Shown here: in pieces, positions 18,160-25,943 of the stretch
Layout: the number at the start of each line of letters is the position of its first letter
How positions within the stretch are numbered: the first letter of the stretch is position 1
Assembly: GCA_945870155.1 (NCBI GenBank)
Contig: CAMBSB010000014.1
Coordinates: 1 to 58,499, forward strand
From: Paludibacter jiangxiensis
GTDB lineage: Bacteria > Bacteroidota > Bacteroidia > Bacteroidales > Paludibacteraceae
DNA length: 58,499 nt
Direction of reading: 5' to 3'
The notes under the pieces: generated by a model
What the model was told of the DNA's origin: nothing
Database searches by the model: none
Seen by the model: the letters and a program-made list of their open reading frames with translations, nothing else
Program-made: the position numbers and the translations under genes

Positions 18160-19767
18160 ATGCAAAATCGCTTTCGACATTTTAATTATATTGTTGCTAG
18201 CTTTGTAGCCCTGTTTTTAACATCCTGCGAAGATTTTCTTTCTTCTATTCGGAATGAAAATACGCAAGAAATTTCTACATTGCTATACAACCTGAACGAT
18301 TTAGATGTTTGCATCAACGGTGCTTACGGTGCATTTTCATCCAATAGTTACTTTGGTTCGTTGCAACTGTCCGAGCTGTTAGGCTCCGATTGTGTCACTT
18401 CTACATCAAATACGGCTATATTGCCGGACTTTAGTGCGTATAACCGCGAAAATTATTTTTTCGGCTACAATACGAATATCATGGACTATCAAGCAGGCAT
18501 TTTGCTTCAGTGGGCATCGTTTGTTGGCAATAATTCCAATATTGTTTTAAAATCGATTGACGAAAAACTACCCGAACTTAAAACAAAAAACGACAGCTTA
18601 AATGCCGACAGAATTCAGGGCGAAGCGCTTTTACTACGGGCAACTATCGAATTTTACAATAACTATTTTGTAGGAAAGCAATATCACCTGAATACTCTCG
18701 ATTCACTGTCGACACTTTACCGCAAAAAACCGGTTCTTGGGTTTGAGGATATGGCCGAGCCACGCAAAACAGTAGCGCAGGTTTACCGATTTATTATCAG
18801 TGATTTACAACGTGCTCAACAGCTTTTGCCCGAAAAATTCGACCGCACCATTCATCCGCTTGCCTATCAGTACCGCTGTAAAAAAGATGTGGCAACTGCC
18901 ATGCTTGCCAAAGTTTATTTTCAGACAAATAAGTTCGACTCTGCCTTGATACACATTAACTTGCTACTTGGGAATGAGGTAGGTATATCCTCTAAATTCC
19001 CTCTTTCACCTAGTACGTCTTACGCTAATATGTTTCAGATTACCGACAAAACGAACTTTCAAACGGGCAATAACAGTGAAGTGATTATGGCGCTGCATGG
19101 CAACAGTGCTTTTTTGCCCACAATAGCATCACGCTGGCCTGGTTTTCAGTGGACAGCTTTCAAAAATCTTCAAAACGGTGATTTATCGCAAGCAAAATTC
19201 AGAGTTGTGTTTGATAAAACGTTTATTGATAGTTGGTTACGAGGTGATACGGCCAAAGATATACGCTATAAACAACTAATCTATATAACACGAAATCAAG
19301 GCAAAGAAGCACCTGCAGGTCAGTGGACATCGTTGAAAATGGCTTTTCCCACAGCTAACATGATGTGGTTGCGCGCTTCCGAATTTCACTTAATGCGTGC
19401 CGAAATTTATGGACATAAAAACAATGCAAACTATGCCTTGCAAGAGCTGAATTTAATACGCACTCGAGCTGGAATAGCTGAAATACAGGCAACAGTTTCG
19501 AAAGAAACATTACTCGCCGAGATTATAAATGAACGAGCACGGGAACTGAATTTCGAAAATGTTCGTCGGTGGGATAATTTGCGTTTGGCTTCGCTTAGTG
19601 ATACGGAATACGCCGCTTATTTGCCCGAGCCTTACAAATCAGGAAATATTCCTCTTGGCAATAGGTCGGCATTAATGACCGAAACGGCATTACCTTGGAA
19701 TGCTGCTCGTTTGTACTGCGTGATTCCGAATAATGAATATATTTTTAATCCGGCGTTGAATAAGTGA
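18160..19767 (+). CDS. susD: SusD/RagB-family outer-membrane glycan-binding lipoprotein
   Basis: 535 residues from the ATG at 18160. The signal peptide ends in the lipobox FLTSC, giving a lipidated Cys23 followed by Glu-Asp, as is usual for surface-exposed Bacteroidota lipoproteins. The body has SusD features: an N-terminal TPR-like part (GEALLLRATIEFYNNYFVGK, EPRKTVAQVYRFIISDLQRA, AMLAKVYFQTNKFDSAL) and the C-terminal signature LLAEIINERARELNFENVRR followed by WDNLRL. SusD proteins cap the SusC transporter and bind oligosaccharide at the cell surface. Here susD precedes susC (24-base gap), the reverse of the common order. Codons upstream of 18160 are an artefact of an in-frame TTG lying in the promoter. 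Confidence 0.93.
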   Translation: MQNRFRHFNYIVASFVALFLTSCEDFLSSIRNENTQEISTLLYNLNDLDVCINGAYGAFSSNSYFGSLQLSELLGSDCVTSTSNTAILPDFSAYNRENYFFGYNTNIMDYQAGILLQWASFVGNNSNIVLKSIDEKLPELKTKNDSLNADRIQGEALLLRATIEFYNNYFVGKQYHLNTLDSLSTLYRKKPVLGFEDMAEPRKTVAQVYRFIISDLQRAQQLLPEKFDRTIHPLAYQYRCKKDVATAMLAKVYFQTNKFDSALIHINLLLGNEVGISSKFPLSPSTSYANMFQITDKTNFQTGNNSEVIMALHGNSAFLPTIASRWPGFQWTAFKNLQNGDLSQAKFRVVFDKTFIDSWLRGDTAKDIRYKQLIYITRNQGKEAPAGQWTSLKMAFPTANMMWLRASEFHLMRAEIYGHKNNANYALQELNLIRTRAGIAEIQATVSKETLLAEIINERARELNFENVRRWDNLRLASLSDTEYAAYLPEPYKSGNIPLGNRSALMTETALPWNAARLYCVIPNNEYIFNPALNK

Positions 19768-19786
19768 TTAATATTTAATGATTAAT

Positions 19787-19813
19787 GATAAATGGTTAAA
19801 GATAAATGGTTAA
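19787..19813 (+). repeat. 13-bp direct repeat over the susC start codon
   Basis: GATAAATGGTTAA occurs at 19787-19799 and again at 19801-19813 (14-base period). Each copy has an ATG, at 19792 (used) and 19806 (out of frame by two). Recombination between the copies would change the distance and frame of the susC start. Confidence 0.7.
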
Positions 19814-22800
19814 GCCGACGACGTACTTTTTTAGTCGTGTTGTGGATGTTTGCTGCCATTAATGTGCTGCAAGCTAGAGATGTGCTCGTTTCGCTCAACT
19901 ATAACAATGTTGCTCTGAAAACAATTTTGACGAATATTGAACAGAAAACAAAATTTGTATTTATTTACAACAACGAAACCATCGATGATAGAGCAATTTA
20001 TACGATAAGCAAAAATGAAAGTTCCGTTCAGGAAATACTGACAGAGTTATTTAAAGACCGCAATATTAGTTATAGGATACAAGATTCGTATGTTTTTTTA
20101 TTGAAGCAAAATTCTGATAATGAAAGTTTAGCTAACAATAAAGCCGCAAGAATTGAGGGAGTGGTTTTCGACGAGAATAAGTTGCCATTGCCCGGAGTTA
20201 CCCTACTGAATACGAACAAAATACCGCGTGCAGTAACGGATAACAACGGATTGTTTAGATTCGAAGCTACGGTTGCCGACTCGCTTATCACGTTTTACAT
20301 GATGGGCTTTAAAAACAAAACCGTACGGGTACAGTCGAGCAAACTTGAAATAATGATGCGCAATAGCAGCATTTTACTAAAAGACTTATTAGTAGTAGGT
20401 TATGGTTCGTTGGAAACTAAAGAAATTACAGGTTCGGTTGTTTCGTTAAAAGAGGAGTTATTCAAAAAAACGATTGGTGGCGATATTACGAATAATTTTC
20501 AGGGAAGTGTTTCGGGAATTTTGGCTAACAACGACCGACTACGGGTAAGAGGTGTGTCGTCCATCAACTCGTCATCCGACCCGTTTATTGTAGTGGATGG
20601 CGTGCCACAAAGTTTGATGTTGAAAGATTTGAATCCCGACGATATACAATCGATAGAAATATTAAAAGATGCTGCTTCGGCGGCCATCTATGGCTCACGT
20701 GCATCCAATGGCGTGGTGTTGGTAACAACCAAAACCGGCAAATTGAATACGGTTGCTAAAGTGTCCGCTAATTTTCAATCCGGTTTGAATTTTATAATCA
20801 ATGAGCCGAAGTATCTAACCGGAAAAGCCCTTTTAAACGTAATCGACGATGCGTATTACAATAAATATCCGGAGCGAAAGTTACTACCCGAAACTGCTTC
20901 GACGTATTATTTTCCATTTTCGTCCGATTATAATGGTTTTAAAGGATATAATCGCAATTGGCTGAATGGTTATTTGGCAAATAATCCCGATGGCGAAGAT
21001 TGGCTGGCCTCCACTTCGCAACCTATGCTCTACAATGATGTTCGCTTATCATTAAGTGGCGGACAGTCGCAAAGTAAGTATCTGGTTAGTTTTTCGTACC
21101 GCTCTAACAATGATTTTGTGAAAGATAAATCGTCGGACAGAATAACACTTTTGATGAAAAACGAATACAACCTAACTCCTGCTCTTTCGTTCGGAATGGC
21201 ATCGAATACGGTCGTAAATTTAGCAAATAACAGCACTTATCCTTCTACAATTCAGGTATTATCGCGCTCGTCCCTGTTGCCAATTTACGCTCCCGACAAT
21301 TCAGGTACGCTTTTCGATGCTCGTAATATTAATGATAAAAAAGGCACGAATCCTTTGTATCAAATGCAACAAACCTGGGACGATAATGTAGAGCTTACTC
21401 AATTGGTAAATGGATTTTTTGATGTGAAAATAAGTCCGCAGTTGACCTTCCGAACCGATTGGAGTGCTAATTTGGGCACAAGGCGCTATCGGTATTATCA
21501 GTCGAAAGATTTTTACCGCGAAGATGAAGCCAGCGACCCCACCAAAAGCGGCATAATTTTGTATGCGCGTACTTTTAATTATGGGTTCAATGGAAATAAT
21601 GTATTGACTTATAAATCCAACTTTTCCGACATACATCGTGTCAAACTCATGCTGGGAAACAACCTCCAATCGTACAACAGCGATTTTAATGTGGCGCGCT
21701 TCGAGGGTTTTCCTACCGATTATTTTCAGTTGACAAATGCCAATACCGAAAAGGTATTTACACGCCAATCTGCCGGAATGGATGGCTATCGCTTTGCTTC
21801 GTTCTTTACACGTGCGCAATACTCGTACAACGACAAGTGGTTTGCCGAACTCAACGCCCGTGCCGATGCCACTTCCCGATTTAATCCGAATAATCGCTGG
21901 GGCTATTTTCCGGGCTTGGGTTTAAGTTGGTTAATGAGCGAAGAAACTTTCGTAAAAAACATACAACAAATTGATTATCTGAAGTTAAGAACGAGCTATG
22001 GCTTGGTAGGAAATGCCGAAATGGGCAACTTTCCTGCTCAGTCGCGCGCGTTGAACTGGGGCGAATATGCGGGAAGTCCGGGTTTTGTTTTCGATAGAAT
22101 AGGCAACCCTGATGTGTCGTGGGAAAAACAAAAACAATTGAATGTGGGGCTTAACCTTTCCGCTTTCGACAATATTATTGAACTTAATGTGGATTGGTTT
22201 TATAAAAAAATTAACGATCTGCTTATAAATTATAATATTGGTATAATGCAGGGCTATTTTAGTTCCGATGTTACACTCAATACTGGCATAATGAGCAACA
22301 CAGGTTTCGATATTAATTTAAAATCGAATAATCTCAAAGGCAAACTAAAATGGCAGACAGACTTTAATATCTCTACGTTCAAAATGAATGTTATTGAGCT
22401 CTCTACACAACAAAACTACATTGAACGGGGAGTAAACAGGGCATACGAAGGCTATCCGCTTTCACTCTATTTTCTACCACTTTGGGCAGGAGTTGACCCT
22501 ACAACCGGACATGAGTTGATTTACGAAGTAAGCGGGCCGGAAGATAAACGGGTAAAAACGGGTGCTGTTTTGGATGCCGAAACAATGGATTTTTCCACTT
22601 ACAACAATCAGCGTGTGCTTATTACCAACAAAACACCTTATCCCGATTTTTATGGAGGTATAAATAATACTTTCAGTTACCAAAATTGGGAATTTTCGTT
22701 CTTGTTTGCGTTTCAGGCTGGTAGCTGGTTGTATCATTCGGGTGCTCGACAGGCAAGTTACATCAATATTTACGACCTACAAAACAAATTAAGCACCCTT

Positions 22801-23148
22801 GCTGATTACTGGACGCCAACGAATACCGGTAGCAATGTGCCACTTCTTTACAACTCGCAAATGGCTATCCGTGAGAGTTCTCGCTTCTTGGTGGACGGCT
22901 CGTATCTGCGTTTGCGAAATGTGTATTTGAATTATACAGTACCCAAAAGATGGATTGAAAAAATGAAAATACAATCGGTTCGATTTAATGTACAGGCGCA
23001 GAATTTACTCACACTTTCTCCTTTTAAAAATGGCGACCCTGAAGTATCTAACGGAACCGCTGGGGCCGATGCCAACATTACACCCGGAAATATTGGTCTA
23101 AATTCAGGTATTGCAACGCTTAATTTTGGTGTCAGTGTTGTGTTTTAG
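19792..23148 (+). CDS. susC: SusC/RagA-family TonB-dependent outer-membrane transporter with STN domain
   Basis: 1118 residues, an ordinary SusC length. The signal peptide ends near residue 28 (VLQA). Residues about 33-105 are an STN (secretin/TonB short N-terminal) domain (VALKTILTNIEQKTKFVFIY). About 118-195 is a carboxypeptidase-regulatory-like domain (PLPGVTLLNTN...AVTDNNGLFRFE). About 205-315 is the plug with VVGYG, LRVRGVSSINSSSDPFIVVD and IEILKDAASAAIYGSRASNG. The rest is the 22-strand barrel, ending with a Phe (VSVVF). With SusD it takes up oligosaccharides using TonB energy. The STN domain suggests signalling to a FecR-type anti-sigma factor, but none is in the window. The stop is 4 bases from that of the opposing gene at 23153. 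Confidence 0.93.
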   Translation: MVKDKWLSRRRTFLVVLWMFAAINVLQARDVLVSLNYNNVALKTILTNIEQKTKFVFIYNNETIDDRAIYTISKNESSVQEILTELFKDRNISYRIQDSYVFLLKQNSDNESLANNKAARIEGVVFDENKLPLPGVTLLNTNKIPRAVTDNNGLFRFEATVADSLITFYMMGFKNKTVRVQSSKLEIMMRNSSILLKDLLVVGYGSLETKEITGSVVSLKEELFKKTIGGDITNNFQGSVSGILANNDRLRVRGVSSINSSSDPFIVVDGVPQSLMLKDLNPDDIQSIEILKDAASAAIYGSRASNGVVLVTTKTGKLNTVAKVSANFQSGLNFIINEPKYLTGKALLNVIDDAYYNKYPERKLLPETASTYYFPFSSDYNGFKGYNRNWLNGYLANNPDGEDWLASTSQPMLYNDVRLSLSGGQSQSKYLVSFSYRSNNDFVKDKSSDRITLLMKNEYNLTPALSFGMASNTVVNLANNSTYPSTIQVLSRSSLLPIYAPDNSGTLFDARNINDKKGTNPLYQMQQTWDDNVELTQLVNGFFDVKISPQLTFRTDWSANLGTRRYRYYQSKDFYREDEASDPTKSGIILYARTFNYGFNGNNVLTYKSNFSDIHRVKLMLGNNLQSYNSDFNVARFEGFPTDYFQLTNANTEKVFTRQSAGMDGYRFASFFTRAQYSYNDKWFAELNARADATSRFNPNNRWGYFPGLGLSWLMSEETFVKNIQQIDYLKLRTSYGLVGNAEMGNFPAQSRALNWGEYAGSPGFVFDRIGNPDVSWEKQKQLNVGLNLSAFDNIIELNVDWFYKKINDLLINYNIGIMQGYFSSDVTLNTGIMSNTGFDINLKSNNLKGKLKWQTDFNISTFKMNVIELSTQQNYIERGVNRAYEGYPLSLYFLPLWAGVDPTTGHELIYEVSGPEDKRVKTGAVLDAETMDFSTYNNQRVLITNKTPYPDFYGGINNTFSYQNWEFSFLFAFQAGSWLYHSGARQASYINIYDLQNKLSTLADYWTPTNTGSNVPLLYNSQMAIRESSRFLVDGSYLRLRNVYLNYTVPKRWIEKMKIQSVRFNVQAQNLLTLSPFKNGDPEVSNGTAGADANITPGNIGLNSGIATLNFGVSVVF

Positions 23149-23152
23149 GATT

Positions 23153-25489
23153 TTAGTAAATTTGCACCTTCTTTGTGATGGTGTTATTACTAGTTTTTAC
23201 TTTTAGCAAAAACAACCCTTTTAATTTTTTGGAAAGTGGTAGTTGTACCAACTCCGTGCGCGATGTTTTTCGGTTGGATAACATTAAAACAGATTTACCG
23301 CTGAGGTCGAACAATTCCACCAAATAACTGCCTATATAGGAGGAATTGAGTTCAATATTCAACAAATTGGTGGCCGGATTTGGATAAATCTTAAAACTAT
23401 CCTCATTCTCGTTGTTTTTGGCAATGCTTGCATAGCCTCCGGAATTATATACGGGCAATGCACCTGTATAATCAATCTCAAAAGGTTGCGATAATCCATC
23501 ATTCAAACGTAAAATGCTGTTTTTTAACTGTAAATTTGGCCCATCGTACACATTCCATTTCGAATTGCTAAAATCAACTGCCGTTCCATTCACCGACCAC
23601 GATGCAAGTCGACCAAAACCTTCACCGGTTGGCCAGTTAGGTTGAATAAAGGGTGGTGATTTTTGAGTAAGCTGACGCGTAACAGGTCCATATCCCCAGT
23701 CGTAAATCGGTTCGGTAAATGTGCCCGACGAATTGTATTGTATGTTCAACACATCTCCTTTGGCCGAAGTGTACACAATATTATCGGTTGCAATATTTAT
23801 TTTGTTGAGCGACGAATTGGCAATGATTGCATCCTGAAATGCCACAAATGTTGTGTATTCTTTTTTCGAACCCACCTCCAATATCAAGCCGCACAAATTG
23901 CCTTGCATTGCAGCATCTTTCAGCGCATAATTATCGGTAGCAGTAGCGTAAGTTGGCGCCGTTTGAGCTATGGAACGAATGGCTACATAGTTGCTGTCCA
24001 TTTCGAAAAACTCAATATTATTGCGCAATAAACGGATAACAGTAGCATTTTTTTTCCACACAGCCATGTACGAAAAATTAGCATTACTCACATCTGCCGA
24101 CATATTAACCGGATTTCCCTTGCCATCGTTCGGAAAACGCTGGCTAAAATCGGTTTCCCAGCTTGTTTGCCAAGTATTGATAATGGTTTGTATTTGTGAA
24201 TAAATCGCAGTATAATTGCTAGGTACTTTGGTGAGTTGTATAAGTACATTTTTGTGATGTATCAACTGATCCCATGGCATACGATGACGTGCTTTGTTCC
24301 ATTCCTTAGAGCCGTAACCTACAATCACGTTAGCTGTTTTGTTCGAATTTGTTGGGTCGGGAGTGACTTTTCCTACAAATTTCCAAGCCTGAAATTGCGT
24401 ATCACCACCCGTAAAACCACCATAAGGCAAATAAGCAGCTCCAAGCGTATAAGTATCACCAATGTAAAAAGTTTGTTTCACAGCTCCGGGGTTGTTCATC
24501 AGATATTCGCCTTTGCTATTGTAGTACATCGCATTTTTTACCAATTGTTTTTTGGCTAATTTTACGGCAGCCAGCGGTGGACGATAGCTCGAAACGGCCG
24601 CATAAACAGCTGTTGAAGCCTCCATGTTTTGTGAGCCTACTGCCCACGAAATTTTACGCGGACTTTCGCCAAACCAAAGCCACGAAAAATAATCGCTACC
24701 GGTTACCACGCTTTCGTAGCCTGTTCCGTTTCGCGATTCGTAACCACCTACAATACCTTGTGTATAATGCAATGCCATTTCGCAGGCATAATAATCGAGC
24801 ACGGCCCGAGCCACTTTTCGTACGTCGGGGTCTTTAGCTCCATCGTACAAACCTAACCAGCCAAGCATGCCATAAGGAGCGTATGTGCTCGAATTCCATT
24901 CGCCTAGACCGGCTGTATACAATGTTTTTGCCCAGTCGGTAATCCAAAGTTTTGCGCTATCTAATTTTTGCTGCGCATCAGGAAAATCGGCAGGAAAACT
25001 ATCGCGTGCAATTTGTGCATACAAATAAGCGGCAGGACGAGTCATGGCAATATGGTTTTCCGTTCCTTCGGCCGTAAAAAGATTATAACTATCGTTTCTA
25101 TCCCACGCAGCTGTCAGGTAATTTTTTACAGTCGATTTTACCGAAGGTGCTCCCCAGTAGTTCGAAAATAGATAGGTTTCGCCAACTAAATTAAAATGGA
25201 AGCGCGCCTGAATACAGGTAGGCGTATTAAAACGAGGTAGATATTGGTTTCCTTTGGTACTTGCTACACCATATTTATGAAAACAAGCCACAGCAATTTG
25301 CCAGTTGTACTTGCCATAATCGGAAGGATTGCAATTGTACCAGCCCGAAGCATCGGCTTTGTAATCGTCGGCTACGTAATTAATAATTTGCTGTGCACGG
25401 GCTTGAAATTCGGTTTCGTACGATTGGGCTTGCAGATTAAAAAAAACACTGATAGAAAGTAAAAACACCAACTTAGTACTGATTTTCAT
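23153..25489 (-). CDS. Secreted alpha/alpha-toroid protein with T9SS sorting domain, family not recognised
   Basis: 778 residues with signal peptide 1-21 (LQAQ). Residues about 25-430 are helix-rich, with Trp/Tyr/His motifs of a toroid: GLGEWNSSTYAPYGMLGWLG, LDYYACEMALHY and AVSSYRPPLAAVKLAKK. The second half is beta-rich, as in polysaccharide lyases of the toroid-plus-sandwich type. The last ~75 residues are a T9SS sorting domain with KIYPNPATNLLNIE. The protein at 32676-35135 is a diverged paralogue sharing the EWNS-x-x-Y, EMALHY and SSYRPP blocks. I cannot match it to a numbered family. A polysaccharide lyase or hydrolase is inferred from fold character and context. It ends against susC with a 4-base gap and no visible terminator. 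Confidence 0.65.
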   Translation of the reverse strand: MKISTKLVFLLSISVFFNLQAQSYETEFQARAQQIINYVADDYKADASGWYNCNPSDYGKYNWQIAVACFHKYGVASTKGNQYLPRFNTPTCIQARFHFNLVGETYLFSNYWGAPSVKSTVKNYLTAAWDRNDSYNLFTAEGTENHIAMTRPAAYLYAQIARDSFPADFPDAQQKLDSAKLWITDWAKTLYTAGLGEWNSSTYAPYGMLGWLGLYDGAKDPDVRKVARAVLDYYACEMALHYTQGIVGGYESRNGTGYESVVTGSDYFSWLWFGESPRKISWAVGSQNMEASTAVYAAVSSYRPPLAAVKLAKKQLVKNAMYYNSKGEYLMNNPGAVKQTFYIGDTYTLGAAYLPYGGFTGGDTQFQAWKFVGKVTPDPTNSNKTANVIVGYGSKEWNKARHRMPWDQLIHHKNVLIQLTKVPSNYTAIYSQIQTIINTWQTSWETDFSQRFPNDGKGNPVNMSADVSNANFSYMAVWKKNATVIRLLRNNIEFFEMDSNYVAIRSIAQTAPTYATATDNYALKDAAMQGNLCGLILEVGSKKEYTTFVAFQDAIIANSSLNKINIATDNIVYTSAKGDVLNIQYNSSGTFTEPIYDWGYGPVTRQLTQKSPPFIQPNWPTGEGFGRLASWSVNGTAVDFSNSKWNVYDGPNLQLKNSILRLNDGLSQPFEIDYTGALPVYNSGGYASIAKNNENEDSFKIYPNPATNLLNIELNSSYIGSYLVELFDLSGKSVLMLSNRKTSRTELVQLPLSKKLKGLFLLKVKTSNNTITKKVQIY

Positions 25490-25943
25490 AAAATTTTAGA
25501 ATTGAAAAATGGGAATGTTAATAGTGCACTTATGACGTGTAAAAGTTGTTTTTTCCTTAAATAAAGATGAAAAAACACCGGAATAAATTTCTTATAGATG
25601 AAAAATCACTCCGGTTTCGGGGAAATGTGCCTGCCACTCCACGGAAGTAATAGCGTTCCAACTTGATAAAATACAGCTTGAACTTGCTCCGGCTTTTTTT
25701 GATAAACGGCTTGAGAGGATGAATCGTTTCTGAGAATTTTGATGTTTTTATCAAAGGAATGCTGCTTTAATCCTTTTCGCCCACTCCGGGCAGCATTGCG
25801 TAAAAATAGGATTTGCTTTTTAAAAGAAATATATTTGTGTCGTTTTTTTAATTTTTTAAGGTGATTGCTATTTAAATTCGTCTTTCATTTTAAGTATTCT
25901 TATTTCTTAAATTTTTTAAAAATCAACAAACAATTTCTTTCTC
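25490..25943. other. Divergent intergenic region, 454 bases
   Basis: This lies between the toroid gene (minus) and the propeller gene (plus), so both promoters should be here. It contains several copies of the word CTCCGG or CACCGG (25576, 25607, 25684, 25780), a weak hairpin ACCGGA/TCCGGT (25577-25615), and an 8-bp inverted repeat AATGCTGC/GCAGCATT (25759-25797). A 65-codon minus-strand ORF (25557-25754) is present, but it is basic, has no family resemblance and crosses the hairpin, so I do not call it a gene. Confidence 0.5.
25812..25837 (+). promoter_or_regulatory. Candidate promoter of the propeller gene
   Basis: TATATTTG (25830-25837) matches the Bacteroidota -7 element exactly. The nearest upstream TTTG (25812-25815) is only 14 bases away, shorter than the usual 19-20, so the -33 assignment is doubtful. 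The leader would be about 100 bases. Confidence 0.35.

Noticed and set aside
23130-23160. Overlap or gene fusion between susC and the opposing gene
   Set aside because: Stops are separate (23146-23148 and 23153-23155) and both proteins end in complete domains; it is only an unusually tight convergent pair.
25557-25754. 65-codon minus-strand ORF (MIKTSKFSETIHPLKPFIKK...)
   Set aside because: Strongly basic and aromatic composition, no family resemblance, and overlaps inverted repeats in a regulatory gap. More likely a chance ORF.
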